Below, piece after piece: positions 18,116 to 28,083 of a DNA stretch of 64,000 nucleotides (position 1 is its first letter; every line of letters begins with the position of its first letter). The stretch comes from Weissella muntiaci (GTDB lineage Bacteria; Bacillota; Bacilli; Lactobacillales; Lactobacillaceae). The notes beneath the pieces were generated by a model that had not been told where the DNA came from, ran no database searches, and worked only from the letters and a program-made list of their open reading frames with translations. The stretch is taken from positions 22,505 through 86,504 of the forward strand of contig NZ_SDGZ01000006.1 of assembly GCF_008107635.1 (NCBI RefSeq), written 5' to 3'. Both the position numbers and the translations under genes were made by a program.

Positions 18116-18145
18116 TTGACCAATAGCAAAGATATGGATTATAAT
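18116..18145 (+). promoter_or_regulatory. Promoter of the LCP gene
   Basis: TTGACC, an 18-base spacer, then TATAAT, 28 bases before the ATG at 18173. The best sigma-A-type match near the exopolysaccharide locus. Confidence 0.68.
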
Positions 18146-18172
18146 TAGTATCTAATAAAGGAGATATTGGAA

Positions 18173-19060
18173 ATGAAAAAGATTCTGTTGTGGATATTAG
18201 GAATTGCGCTTGTTGGGATTATTGGGGTTGGTGCAACTGGTTATTATTTTGTTGAAAAAACAACCAGTAAAGTTCATTCTAATGATGTAACTTTAAGTAA
18301 AAGGTCGGATACCAAGACCAACGCCGGTCAGCCGGTGGCCTATTTACTCCTAGGGACCGATACTGGATCATTAGGTCGTACGGACAAAGGACGTACAGAT
18401 ACAATGATTGTGATGGTTTTGAACCCAAAGACACAAACTACAACCATGATTTCACTTGAACGGGATACCTTGATTCACATCAACGGAAACTACGCTAAAC
18501 TGAATGCCGCGTATGCCTACGGTGATGCTCAGGCAGCTGTTGACGAGGTCAATCAGCTACTCAATATTAAATTAGACGGTTACCTGTTAGTAAATATGGG
18601 TGGTCTACAAAAACTAGTCGATGCTGTTGGTGGCGTGACCGTTACATCACCGCTGACTTTCAGTTACGAAGGCTATAATTTCACACAAAATCAATCTGCT
18701 TCCCTTGACGGAAATGGCGCTTTAGCATTTTCAAGAATGCGTTACGATGATCCAGAAGGTGACTACGGTCGTCAAATTCGTCAACAGTTAGTTATTCAAT
18801 CGATCATGAATAAAATGAAAACTAACCCTACCAGCGTCCTTTCAACAACTTTCCTCAATGCTGTCTCTGATAATGTTCGTTCGGATGTTTCGCTAACGTC
18901 AGCTAAGAACTTAGCATTGAAGTACAAACCAGCGGCCGAAAACATTAAACGTGATCAAATGAAAGGTACCGGCGAAATGATTGATGGTGTCTCCTATCAA
19001 ACAATTTCAAACGATGAGTTCAATCGAGTTCACACCGAAGTTACCAATGCTCTAAAATAA
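18173..19060 (+). CDS. LytR-CpsA-Psr (LCP) family cell-wall polymer ligase
   Basis: Membrane-anchored transferase that attaches undecaprenyl-linked glycopolymers (exopolysaccharide, teichoic acid) to peptidoglycan outside the cell. The 295 residues have one N-terminal helix (about 4-26) and the LCP catalytic domain with LLLGTDTG, GRTDTMIV, SLERDT and the Arg-rich SRMRYDDPEGDYGRQIRQQ, which binds the lipid pyrophosphate. The start is ATG at 18173 (MKKILLW) after AAAGGAGAT; the in-frame TTG at 18167 is rejected. Next to the exopolysaccharide operon and the phosphatase gene, it probably anchors the capsule. Confidence 0.92.
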   Translation: MKKILLWILGIALVGIIGVGATGYYFVEKTTSKVHSNDVTLSKRSDTKTNAGQPVAYLLLGTDTGSLGRTDKGRTDTMIVMVLNPKTQTTTMISLERDTLIHINGNYAKLNAAYAYGDAQAAVDEVNQLLNIKLDGYLLVNMGGLQKLVDAVGGVTVTSPLTFSYEGYNFTQNQSASLDGNGALAFSRMRYDDPEGDYGRQIRQQLVIQSIMNKMKTNPTSVLSTTFLNAVSDNVRSDVSLTSAKNLALKYKPAAENIKRDQMKGTGEMIDGVSYQTISNDEFNRVHTEVTNALK

Positions 19061-19073
19061 CCTTGAATCGTTC

Positions 19074-19112
19074 AAAAAAGTCCTATGCAGACATTTGCAT
19101 AGGACTTTTTAA
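19074..19112. terminator. Bidirectional terminator at the end of the EPS operon
   Basis: AAAAAGTCCTATGCA hairpin with T and A runs, between the convergent LCP and acyltransferase genes. Confidence 0.92.
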
Positions 19113-19118
19113 TTAGAA

Positions 19119-20186
19119 CTAGCCTTCAAGACGCTTAAAATACTTTCGCTTAAATATCGGATCCAGCCAATCGCTAACACCAAATTGTTTAAAAAGACGC
19201 ATCCTTAACTGATCAATTAAAAACACAATTACAAAGAGACTAATCGTCCAAAGTATGCTGAACAACATAATTACAAACATATTATCAACTCGCGCGAATC
19301 GCATAAAGGTAGTAACTTGTTCGCGATGCAAAATATTATGTTGAAAAAGATAAACTGCAAAAGACGTCGGTGCAATCAAATTAATTGCACGACTATTAAA
19401 GGCCGGCAAATCAATCACCAATAGAAAGATTAAAACCGCACCAAACGCCGGCAAAATGCCATCATTACTAAACACCATCGTGATAACATCCAGCGCGCTC
19501 ATGCCAACTAATAGTCCAAATAACATCATCACTTTATGTTTTAGAACAATCCCATAATTCTTAATATAAATTCCCAACAAAAATGGTAGTAGAATGCTCC
19601 CTAAGCCAGCGCCACCAAGCGTAAAGGTCTGATTTCCAATTGTCGACAATGTATTAAACAGCGTTATTATACCAATTAGAACTACCAGTTGCGATTGTCT
19701 CAATTGCCGGATACCGGTAAGAATAAACGGACTAAAAACGATCAACATAATGTACGCTGTAACAAACCAATATGCATTAAATGTAAATGGCAGTAGTTCC
19801 TCCAATAACAACTTAATCAACGCCTTCGATAGTGGAACTTGCCTGCTTATCACCATAATTATATCAAAAAGTAAAAAAATAGCAGAATACGCAAACGCCT
19901 CACTCCAAACGCGCCAAACACGCTTGACTGTTTTCTTAACGCTTACGACCTCGTTAGCCAAAAAATAACCTGTGATCATTACAAAGAGCATCACGCCAAT
20001 CTTTCCAAATGGAATAAACAATGAATCCATGATCGATGTTCCCGGATGTGTAATCCTTGAAACCAATCCAACAGGCATTCGATAAAGCTGACCGACAAAA
20101 TAGAAATGATAGATTGTGATCATAAAGATTGCAATAATCCTTAACAACTCAAATCGACTATCACGTTCATTAACTTGCTTTTTCAT
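19119..20186 (-). CDS. Acyltransferase-3 family membrane protein (polysaccharide O-acyltransferase)
   Basis: Integral membrane O-acyltransferase that typically transfers acetyl or succinyl groups to surface sugars. The 355 residues contain about ten helices and the family start: RDSRFELLRIIAIFMITIYHF, in which the RxE..R and H motifs are the conserved catalytic face. The start is ATG at 20186 (MKKQVN) after GGGAG; the in-frame reading to 20207 is unlikely. It is the last gene of the exopolysaccharide operon, so acylation of the repeat unit is the expected role; the acyl group cannot be told. Confidence 0.87.
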   Translation of the reverse strand: MKKQVNERDSRFELLRIIAIFMITIYHFYFVGQLYRMPVGLVSRITHPGTSIMDSLFIPFGKIGVMLFVMITGYFLANEVVSVKKTVKRVWRVWSEAFAYSAIFLLFDIIMVISRQVPLSKALIKLLLEELLPFTFNAYWFVTAYIMLIVFSPFILTGIRQLRQSQLVVLIGIITLFNTLSTIGNQTFTLGGAGLGSILLPFLLGIYIKNYGIVLKHKVMMLFGLLVGMSALDVITMVFSNDGILPAFGAVLIFLLVIDLPAFNSRAINLIAPTSFAVYLFQHNILHREQVTTFMRFARVDNMFVIMLFSILWTISLFVIVFLIDQLRMRLFKQFGVSDWLDPIFKRKYFKRLEG

Positions 20187-20233
20187 TATAACTTCTCTCC
20201 CTGACAAGTGACCAAAGCGCCTTCACCCCACCA

Positions 20234-21766
20234 TCATCTTCTTGGATTGATGAAATTAATTATTATTTCGCGTTCTTGATGATTCAGAATGGTCAAGGCA
20301 ATCATCACAAAACTGAGTAACGAAAAGACAATAATAATTGCACCAAGCTTCATCCAACTATTTACATCAATCAGCAGCAACAACCCTTTCCCAATCAAAA
20401 ATTCTAAGAAAAAGCTGAAGGCCGTATAGCCAATTAACGGGAAAAACGTATACCATTTGACCGATAGATACTTTGCCGAGAAAGGCAAAGTAAAGATTAC
20501 GTTCCGCAAGATATTAAAGATTGACCCAATCATTGCAATGGCAACAATGCCCATATTTGTATAGCGCAAGGCTAGCACAGTCACCAGTAAACTTAAGCCA
20601 CCTGAAATTAAAACCGAATAGGCATTTGGCTTTGTCTTATTAACAATCGCAAATATATTCCACAAGGGCATAATCCCCGCCAGCAAGCTATATCCAACCG
20701 TATAAAGGATTGTAATTTCTTGCAAGACGCCACTATCTTGACTTGGTAACCAAAGTCGATAGAACTCTGCGCCAAATAAAATAATTGCTGCGAAAGGAAT
20801 TCCGATAATAACAATCAAAATTCTACCTGCTTGCTTCAATTCATGAACCAATTCCGCAATTTTCCCATTTGAATATAGAATCGTCATTTGTGGCGCAAAA
20901 GTATAAGTTACAGAACTTTGAAAGCTAATTAAAAAATTAGGAATTGTCTGAGCAATTGCGACCATCCCCATAATTTCACCACTAATGTATATATCTGCCA
21001 GTAACAAGTCTAATCCGCTAATTAACATCACGCCCAATTGATTAATTGAATTCCAGATTCCGCTAGTCAATAGTATTTTAAGGCGCTCCCATTTCACATA
21101 TGACCATTTCACAAGTAATTGATTAATATTTGGCTCACGTGTCTTACATGCGTACTGCCAAGCTTGTGCTACAAAACTTGCAACCACCGCGGCCACCCCG
21201 ACGTACCAGACACTAGGCTTCATCATCGCAAACATTAATATGATGACCAAGGCTCTCGAAATGGCTGATAACATATTTCCAACTGTTTGTAGATAGATCT
21301 TATTTGTAGCAAAAAAGGCAATATTCCAATTTGGAGTAATAATTGAAATTAGGTAACTGACATACATCAACAGAAATAGCCATTCGACCGCCTCAACTGA
21401 ACTGGCAGGCACACTAATAAATCTGTCAATATTCAGGATTCCCAAAACTATCGGTACAGTGATCACAGCAATTATGATTAGATTACCCAAGAAGGTTGAT
21501 GAATAATATTCACCCGCTTCCACATAGTTCTTCTTCTCAAGTGAAAACGTTATAAACCTTGATGACATTGAATTCACAGCAATCGAGATAATGCCCAGGT
21601 ATGAAACAAAGGTGTTTGCTAACTGAAGGAAGCCGTTTGCCTCAACTCCTAGGTATTTAACAACAAATGGTGCCAACAGAAAATTTATTAGGAATCCAAT
21701 CAGGAATACTAATACCGTTGTAACCAAATTAATAAAGACTTTATTCCCCGTAAGTAATTTATTCAT
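20234..21766 (-). CDS. wzx: Polysaccharide flippase (Wzx, MATE/MOP superfamily)
   Basis: Flips undecaprenyl-linked repeat units to the outer face of the membrane. The 510-residue protein has about 14 helices spread evenly through its length, with the usual Wzx start (VFLIGFLINFLLAPFVVKYLGVEANGFL split over the first two helices). The chosen start is ATG at 21766, which overlaps the last codons of the pyruvyltransferase gene (ATGAATAA); a longer in-frame reading to 21802 lies wholly inside that gene. Confidence 0.92.
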   Translation of the reverse strand: MNKLLTGNKVFINLVTTVLVFLIGFLINFLLAPFVVKYLGVEANGFLQLANTFVSYLGIISIAVNSMSSRFITFSLEKKNYVEAGEYYSSTFLGNLIIIAVITVPIVLGILNIDRFISVPASSVEAVEWLFLLMYVSYLISIITPNWNIAFFATNKIYLQTVGNMLSAISRALVIILMFAMMKPSVWYVGVAAVVASFVAQAWQYACKTREPNINQLLVKWSYVKWERLKILLTSGIWNSINQLGVMLISGLDLLLADIYISGEIMGMVAIAQTIPNFLISFQSSVTYTFAPQMTILYSNGKIAELVHELKQAGRILIVIIGIPFAAIILFGAEFYRLWLPSQDSGVLQEITILYTVGYSLLAGIMPLWNIFAIVNKTKPNAYSVLISGGLSLLVTVLALRYTNMGIVAIAMIGSIFNILRNVIFTLPFSAKYLSVKWYTFFPLIGYTAFSFFLEFLIGKGLLLLIDVNSWMKLGAIIIVFSLLSFVMIALTILNHQEREIIINFINPRR

Positions 21767-22733
21767 CAATAAATTGCCTCTTCCACTGACTAATCCCTTC
21801 AAAATTAAGCGTTAGCATACTATCAAGGGTCCCGTTGATAATTGTCTCAAGTTCCGCGAGGTTACTTCGTCGCAATACATTGATCGCAAAATCTTTTTGC
21901 ATTTCAATTGCTCGATTATCAACCCCGATTATCAGCGTTCGATGCCCTTTTTGCATTGCTCTAATCCCAGCATGGAGCCTTGTCCCGACAAAATCCAAAT
22001 CGTCATTATTCATTAGAAAATGATCATACGCTTCTAGTGATGGATCAATTTTAATAATCTTTTCTGTATATTCACTGGATAAACTATCAAAATATATTTC
22101 ATCCTGATGCCCTTGGATCCATAAATAAACTTTTTCATAATTTCGAATCAGCGTCGCCAACATCAATTCATCATTTTTAGGATCAGCTCGATAATCCGTA
22201 ATAGTCGTAATAACTTCTTTCCCCTTTGCCACCGGAATCTGACTAGTTACGTCCGGCGTGAGCCCCCATAAAGTCATATCACCCGTATTAATAACATTCG
22301 TAATCCCAATTTGGGCTAACTTTTCTTTTGTATAGGCATCACGCACTGAATGCCAATATTGCTTACTCAATATTTTATTGTAGATAAATTTGGCTCGGAA
22401 ATTTGGTTTACCTTGATAATCGCCCCAACCAACCCCCATCAATATTAAGTCCCTTAGCTCCATCACGTCCTTGAATCTCAAACGCCACTGACTCCCGCCA
22501 CCAATGTTTTGTGAGGAATTCAATAGGTTAGTACCTGCCACAAAAGCGTACTCACTTTGTGCGATCATTTTTCGACTATGTTCAGCAATCACTTCGTGCG
22601 TAGGTGCTGTGACAAACATGTCCGCACTGGGCAGAATTTGTTTCAGTTGTGAACGTACACCATCAACAACTATGTAATCACCCATGTTATATGATCCAAT
22701 TGATGTGTCCAAGATTGTAATTAGCTTTGTCAT
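21759..22733 (-). CDS. Polysaccharide pyruvyl transferase family protein
   Basis: 324-residue protein of the CsaB-like pyruvyltransferase family, which builds ketal pyruvate on sugars using phosphoenolpyruvate; some family members act instead as sugar transferases. Marks seen: N-terminal DTSIGSYNMGDYIVVDG, FVAGTNLL near 84, LMGVGWGDYQG near 118, VNTGDMTLWGLTPD near 165 and the C-terminal GTRLHAGIRAMQKGHRTLIIGVDNRA, which carries the conserved Arg-His region. It starts at 22733, five bases after the previous stop, with a poor ribosome binding site, suggesting translational coupling. Confidence 0.83.
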   Translation of the reverse strand: MTKLITILDTSIGSYNMGDYIVVDGVRSQLKQILPSADMFVTAPTHEVIAEHSRKMIAQSEYAFVAGTNLLNSSQNIGGGSQWRLRFKDVMELRDLILMGVGWGDYQGKPNFRAKFIYNKILSKQYWHSVRDAYTKEKLAQIGITNVINTGDMTLWGLTPDVTSQIPVAKGKEVITTITDYRADPKNDELMLATLIRNYEKVYLWIQGHQDEIYFDSLSSEYTEKIIKIDPSLEAYDHFLMNNDDLDFVGTRLHAGIRAMQKGHRTLIIGVDNRAIEMQKDFAINVLRRSNLAELETIINGTLDSMLTLNFEGISQWKRQFIDE

Positions 22734-22737
22734 ATCA

Positions 22738-23856
22738 CTAGTCCACTATTTCCATTATTTTCTTCTCAACAATTGCAACAATCCGATCAGTATTAAAGTC
22801 ATTCCCCCGTTCAATAGCCCTGGACTTTAAATCTGCCAGATATCCGTCGGTTGTTAAGACTTTTCTGATTCCCAAGTACAGCGATTCGTCATTATTTTCC
22901 GTAATGACACCTGCTCGACCATCAGCAAGCAATTCTGAAGCGCCTGAGACATTAACGGTCAAGACTGGTGTCCCCACAATTAAAGCCTCGGTCGTTGTTG
23001 TGCTCAATCCCTCATAGAAAGATGACACTATGTATAAGTTGGCCGCCTTGAGATATTTATATGGATTAGCATCGTAAGCCAAAATTGTTATTGCCATATT
23101 CATTTGTAATTCTTGAATTAACTTTTGATATTCCGCTCTCAGTTCGCCTTGTCCAAGCAGATACAAATGCACCTTCAAGTCATCTTCGTCTCGCAAACGA
23201 GCTATAGTTCTGATCAACCGTTCAAACCCTTTCACATGCGTAAAACGACCAATTCCGAGTAAGTTAAAATAGCTTGGATCAAATTTTAACGGTAGCGCTT
23301 CGGTTGCTTGACGGCGAATTATATCCGTCTCAACTACGTTTGGAACCACGCTATATGACGCGCGCTCGTCTGCGACCTCATTGATAAATGATTCAAGTGC
23401 CATTTGCGACACAAAGTAAGTGCGATCAAAATTAGCGTAATACTTGAGTAATTCCTTTTTTGAGCGAAAGAAATTTTCCATTCGATAAGTCGTTGAAAAA
23501 TTCCGATGTACCCAACTCACCAACTTAGTCTTACCCGTCCCGCCTGCAACAATTCTAGTAAAATAACTTTCATAAAAAGATACAACTACATCATATTCGT
23601 CTCCAATTAGTTGCTGAAACAGAAATTCTGGTTTGAATAACTTCAAGGTTCGTACCAAACCGCGATGATATCGCTTGAACACTGCCCGATATTTTATTTT
23701 TGGTGATAAAAACTGTCGATTAACACCACCATCAAACATTACTAATACTGAAACATCAAATTTCTTAGTATCCAGATTATTAACTAGATTCACGAGAATC
23801 TTTTCAGCTCCACCACCGCCTAAATCTGGTATTACAAATAAGATTTTTGCTTGCAT
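22738..23856 (-). CDS. Glycosyltransferase family 4
   Basis: Cytoplasmic GT-B-fold transferase adding a sugar to the lipid-linked repeat unit. The 372 residues start IPDLGGGGAEKILVNLVNNLD (the glycine-rich GT4 acceptor loop); the donor-side motif is EGLSTTTTEALIVGTPVLTVNVSGASELL (E-x7-E) near 285-313. Donor and acceptor cannot be assigned. Within the operon it is separated by about 70 bases from the GT2 gene upstream. Confidence 0.9.
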   Translation of the reverse strand: MQAKILFVIPDLGGGGAEKILVNLVNNLDTKKFDVSVLVMFDGGVNRQFLSPKIKYRAVFKRYHRGLVRTLKLFKPEFLFQQLIGDEYDVVVSFYESYFTRIVAGGTGKTKLVSWVHRNFSTTYRMENFFRSKKELLKYYANFDRTYFVSQMALESFINEVADERASYSVVPNVVETDIIRRQATEALPLKFDPSYFNLLGIGRFTHVKGFERLIRTIARLRDEDDLKVHLYLLGQGELRAEYQKLIQELQMNMAITILAYDANPYKYLKAANLYIVSSFYEGLSTTTTEALIVGTPVLTVNVSGASELLADGRAGVITENNDESLYLGIRKVLTTDGYLADLKSRAIERGNDFNTDRIVAIVEKKIMEIVD

Positions 23857-23928
23857 TTTCTAAACCCCAGTCACAACTACTTAAATAATGTACCCGACTT
23901 TACAAAACCTCTCCAACCAGCTAAAGTC

Positions 23929-24852
23929 CTAACCGATTTGCACCACAGCTTTTCTAATCAATTCAAGAAAGCCTGTTTTGAACTTATATTTCCTCTTTAA
24001 CGATCGAATTGTTGTCCTTTTCAAGCGTTCGTCTATCTCGGCTCGATACAAGCCACGATTTAGCACGGCCGTCCGCTTCCTAAGAAATCTCTGATACATC
24101 GAATTAGCCCTTACCTGCCGCCGCTTTTTTTCCAAAACGTCGATGATTGTTACCCTTGATCTAAAGGAATCATAATTTTTCGTAATGTCAGTCGTCATGA
24201 TTGAACCACTTCGATATCTTCTTTGAAAATATTTTCTTGAGTCATACATGGCTCGACTAACAAATTCGAAAACTAAGGGCATATATAATTCATCCTCATG
24301 AATAATTGCCTGGAAGCGCAGATCATGCGCCATTATAATCTCTGTCCGAATGAAGTAAAGCCAGACAGGTGCTAAAAAGTCTTTTATATTTGCCTTCAAG
24401 AAGCGTTGCTGGTTATAAACTACATCCTCCCGCAAAGCCCTAATTGGCCGATCAATCTGAATTTGATGTTCAAAACCGGTCTCGATAAACGGTGCATAAT
24501 TAAACCTAATTAAGTCAACTGAATTAGACTCAGCCTTTTCCACTAGGCTCATAAGCATATCTTCCGTGATAAAATCATCCGCATCCAAAAAGAAAAGATA
24601 TTTTCCATGCACATGCGTAAGTCCAGTATTTCTAGCTGGTCCCAAACCCTGATTAGCTTGATTAATGATCAACAAATTCTGATGCACTTTTGCCATTTCT
24701 TTTAAGACCGCTAGGCTTTGATCAGTACTACCATCATTTACTGCAATTATCTCCACGTGTGTATAAGTCTGATCAAAAACTGAATTAAGGGCCTTCTCAA
24801 GATATTTTTCGACATTGTGTACAGGTACAATTATTGAAACAAGCGGATCCAT
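23929..24852 (-). CDS. Glycosyltransferase family 2
   Basis: GT-A-fold transferase of 307 residues. The N-terminus SIIVPVHNVEKYLEKALNS, AVNDGSTDQS and LFFLDADDF (DxD) give the nucleotide-sugar and metal site. The C-terminal 80 residues are very basic (RKRTAVLNRG, RRKYKF-type), which may dock it on the membrane. The start is ATG at 24852 after AAAGGAGAAG; the longer reading to 24909 would overlap the preceding gene and has no ribosome binding site. Confidence 0.9.
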   Translation of the reverse strand: MDPLVSIIVPVHNVEKYLEKALNSVFDQTYTHVEIIAVNDGSTDQSLAVLKEMAKVHQNLLIINQANQGLGPARNTGLTHVHGKYLFFLDADDFITEDMLMSLVEKAESNSVDLIRFNYAPFIETGFEHQIQIDRPIRALREDVVYNQQRFLKANIKDFLAPVWLYFIRTEIIMAHDLRFQAIIHEDELYMPLVFEFVSRAMYDSRKYFQRRYRSGSIMTTDITKNYDSFRSRVTIIDVLEKKRRQVRANSMYQRFLRKRTAVLNRGLYRAEIDERLKRTTIRSLKRKYKFKTGFLELIRKAVVQIG

Positions 24853-24889
24853 GCTCTTCTCCTTTGAATTGACTAATCCATGTTGCAAG

Positions 24890-26038
24890 TCACTTGAGAT
24901 AGCGAGCATAAACCGCCCTCATAACTCTATCAACCTCGGCATGATCAAACTTCATCAAGGCCACCCGATTCCCCGCAACATTAGCACGAAGTTGCCTGTG
25001 CTTAATCGCCATGATTTTACTTTTTATCATGCCAACATCTTTAGGATTAATCAGATACCCCAATTCATCATTTAAAATAAAGTCAACCATCCCTGTGTTT
25101 TCGCTACCTAGAATATAATTACCATCTAACATTGATTCCAAGCCACCAAGTCCCAATCCCTCACGAACCGATAAGAAAGCGTTCATGTCTGCTGCAAAAT
25201 GTAGCTTGCGAAGGTCCTTCACATATCCCATCAAATGGATATGCGCTTGTAAACCATTTTTCCTGGCATACTCAATTAATTGATCATGTAATGGACCAAC
25301 ACCGGCAATAAAATAATGAATCTGTGGATCTTTTAGCTCTGCCAGCGCCTTTAACACACTTAAATGATTTTTATTTTTGTTAAGTTCTCCAACGGAGATA
25401 ATTGCAAAATCTGTTGTTTCCAATCCCAAATCACGCCGAGCATGGTTACGAAATTTAGCTCTATCTATATCTGAGGATCGCCCTGCTACTGCAACAGCAA
25501 CACCAACACCGTAAATTTGAACCGTGTGCCTAGCGTGTAGGCGAGTTTGAGCAAACCTGTAATCACGTTGATTTATCATAATCAAGGTATCAGTGAAAAA
25601 ACTCAATCCATACTCAATCGGAAAAAAAAGCCAGTTCTTCAGTGGACCCTTTTTAAAGAAATGTAATCCATGTGCTGTATACAAACTTTTCTTATGGCAA
25701 AGAGCACTGGCAATTCTTCCTAAAACGCCGCCAATCGGCGACTGTGCATGTACAAGATCTATTTCAAAAGTTCGAATAATCCTGATCAATTCATACGTAG
25801 TCTTTAGATTTCCAAAAGGTGATCCAATCCCACGTGCGAAAGCCACCTGGTGCACCACCACTGATTTCTCCTGCAATCGTTCTAAGAGTCGCTCTCTTGC
25901 GTCAAAATCCATCGAGCCAAAATTGACGAAATCACTTGCCACGTGCACCTCATAACCAAGTTCCAAAAGCAGATCAATATTGTGCTGATTAAATTGTTCA
26001 ATCATATTCGCTTTTGCAGCCACAATTAAAATTTTCAT
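24890..26038 (-). CDS. Glycosyltransferase family 4 (EpsD-like)
   Basis: GT-B transferase, 382 residues. It begins MKILIVAAKANMIEQFNQHNI, like the EpsD/GT4 branch that acts early in exopolysaccharide repeat synthesis. HAQSPIGGVLGRIAS and LYTAHGLHFFKKGP are family signatures; the donor motif SVREGLGLGGLESM is near 290. The start is ATG at 26038 after GGGGCTAAGGA. Neighbouring genes on both sides belong to the same operon. Confidence 0.9.
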   Translation of the reverse strand: MKILIVAAKANMIEQFNQHNIDLLLELGYEVHVASDFVNFGSMDFDARERLLERLQEKSVVVHQVAFARGIGSPFGNLKTTYELIRIIRTFEIDLVHAQSPIGGVLGRIASALCHKKSLYTAHGLHFFKKGPLKNWLFFPIEYGLSFFTDTLIMINQRDYRFAQTRLHARHTVQIYGVGVAVAVAGRSSDIDRAKFRNHARRDLGLETTDFAIISVGELNKNKNHLSVLKALAELKDPQIHYFIAGVGPLHDQLIEYARKNGLQAHIHLMGYVKDLRKLHFAADMNAFLSVREGLGLGGLESMLDGNYILGSENTGMVDFILNDELGYLINPKDVGMIKSKIMAIKHRQLRANVAGNRVALMKFDHAEVDRVMRAVYARYLK

Positions 26039-26063
26039 TTCCTTAGCCCCTTTATATTTAAAT

Positions 26064-27140
26064 TCATTCAATCATTTCTGGCAGCGGGTATGAATCGTTC
26101 AAATTCAAGTTTGTATTGACTTGATAAGGCAACACGCCACTATTGTCCAAAGCCAACTGATTATTAAATGAATAAATACCTAGGATCAAGCAAAGCATGT
26201 AAAAAGGTAGTTGCAGTATCCGATAACGTCCCTGTTTCAAAAGTTCAAGTTCTGATGGAACAAAGACGATTAGAAAGATTATGAAATAAACGCCCAATCT
26301 CTGCACAACAATATTGTCAAAAAAGAATAGCATTGGAAAAAGCATCGTCATCAAGAGACCATAAATATTGTTGTTAGGATTAAGTTGATCCAGCTGATCT
26401 TTATTCAGGAAATACACAATCAGTGCACTACCAACAATCAGTGCTAGCATGTTTGCTGTACCATGTACAACCGATTGGGTTCCAGTATAAATTGCCATTT
26501 TTGGAATAATGATTGCAATTAAGGAAATCCAGTAAGTTGAATAGAGAAAGAAAATAAATTCCAAGATCATTATCAATACCAGCGTGCTCCGTCTAATAAT
26601 CCTCCGGACCACCAACGGCAATAGTAAGAAGATCAATGCGGAAGAATGTATCGAAATTGCCAACAACACAACAAAATAATAAGCAGTAAATTGCTTCACC
26701 TTAATGAATTTAACAGCATAAAAGATCAACGCAACTGAGATATATTGGCGCAAAATATTAAACGAACTAAAATACATGTATAGAGTCAAAAACATAAAAA
26801 TACTTAGAAAAGGACCCGTCGACTGGTCTGAAATTGCCTTAAAAATGAAAAAAATCGTGATTAATGAAACCACAATAAACAAATATTGACTATTTGTGGC
26901 AACCGATCTAACAAAAAAGATCAATCCAATAAAGCCTTTTTCAAAGGGCAGGACCAAATTATTCGAGAAATCAAAGTAGTATTTATATGACATAAAATCA
27001 ACACCAACGTCATAGCGCAAGGCTGACACTAACCATAAAATAAAAAAAGAACCCACAAATAGCGATTTTTTCAAAAATGGAAAAATCGTACTTGTTAATC
27101 CAAAAATCACTATCAGAAGTACCATGTACCAATAAATCAT
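26064..27140 (-). CDS. EpsG-family exopolysaccharide polymerase (Wzy type)
   Basis: Polytopic membrane protein of 358 residues with about ten to twelve helices. The EpsG hallmark is an early ALRYDVGVDFMSYKYYF segment in the first external loop. EpsG/Wzy proteins polymerise flipped repeat units outside the cell. The start overlaps the stop of the GT2 gene upstream by ATGA and uses the ribosome binding site AAAGGAACG. It is the only polymerase candidate in the operon. Confidence 0.87.
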   Translation of the reverse strand: MIYWYMVLLIVIFGLTSTIFPFLKKSLFVGSFFILWLVSALRYDVGVDFMSYKYYFDFSNNLVLPFEKGFIGLIFFVRSVATNSQYLFIVVSLITIFFIFKAISDQSTGPFLSIFMFLTLYMYFSSFNILRQYISVALIFYAVKFIKVKQFTAYYFVVLLAISIHSSALIFLLLPLVVRRIIRRSTLVLIMILEFIFFLYSTYWISLIAIIIPKMAIYTGTQSVVHGTANMLALIVGSALIVYFLNKDQLDQLNPNNNIYGLLMTMLFPMLFFFDNIVVQRLGVYFIIFLIVFVPSELELLKQGRYRILQLPFYMLCLILGIYSFNNQLALDNSGVLPYQVNTNLNLNDSYPLPEMIE

Positions 27141-27976
27141 ATTGATCGTTCCTTTCTATTAGTCCATGATTTCTGCTTGCTAATAATGATTCTACGGATA
27201 AACTTTAGCTGATAGAATCCTCTCAAAAACAAATATGTCAGTGCACCAATATCGTGTCGTTCAAACGCCGCCATTAAATTTTTCAACGTCCCACGATGCA
27301 TCTCAAACAGTTTTGATGAGAGACCACTTTCGCCAAAAACCTCTTTATCCATATTTAGCGTCACCATTCGATGCGCCAAGAAAAATACGTTATACGAAGA
27401 TGCAATCTTCAAAAAGTAGTTCGTATCTTCCGCATATCGCTGAGTGACATCAAAGCCACCAATTTCTTCAAAAATTTGCTTCTTCATCAAAACAGTTGGC
27501 GTTGAAGGAAAGGATTTTAGCAACATATCAAGCACACTAACTTGATATAGTCCAACGATTCGTCTAAATAAAACTCTCACTGGTTGATCATTATAGTAAG
27601 AACCCAACAAGTCAATTTGGTCATGCTCCATTAACTGTTTAACTTGAACGGCAATCTTATCCGGCTCCCAAACATCGTCTGCATCAAGAAAGGCGATCCA
27701 GTTACCCTGAGCTACATTCATTCCTCGATTCCTGGCTACGGACACACCAGAATTTGATTGATTCAAAAGATGAATTGGCACTTTTGATTCCCCTATTAAC
27801 ATCTGCACTGATCGATAAGAATCATCTTGTGAGCCATCGTTTATTACAATGATTTCCTTAATATATTTCAGTCCTCCATCAGCCTGCTCATTCACTGAGG
27901 CAATTGCCAACTTAATCTTGGCCGCCGCATTATATAAAGGAATCACAACCGATATTTCAAAATTATTTTCATTCAT
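27137..27976 (-). CDS. Glycosyltransferase family 2
   Basis: 279-residue GT2 enzyme: SVVIPLYNAAAKIKLAIASV, VINDGSQDDS and IAFLDADDVWEPDK (DxD) form the donor and metal site; the C-terminal third is basic and hydrophobic. The chosen start is ATG at 27976; an in-frame TTG at 27985 is possible, and neither has a strong ribosome binding site. A 107-base gap separates it from the priming transferase upstream, with no terminator seen. Confidence 0.88.
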   Translation of the reverse strand: MNENNFEISVVIPLYNAAAKIKLAIASVNEQADGGLKYIKEIIVINDGSQDDSYRSVQMLIGESKVPIHLLNQSNSGVSVARNRGMNVAQGNWIAFLDADDVWEPDKIAVQVKQLMEHDQIDLLGSYYNDQPVRVLFRRIVGLYQVSVLDMLLKSFPSTPTVLMKKQIFEEIGGFDVTQRYAEDTNYFLKIASSYNVFFLAHRMVTLNMDKEVFGESGLSSKLFEMHRGTLKNLMAAFERHDIGALTYLFLRGFYQLKFIRRIIISKQKSWTNRKERSI

Positions 27977-28083
27977 TTTGTCCAACTCTCATGCAAGATA
28001 GCTTTAGAAATAGACAAAAGCACCTTCTAAATCAGCTATGCTCCTATCAAAATTACTATCGACGCCAGAAGATTCGCTAGTCG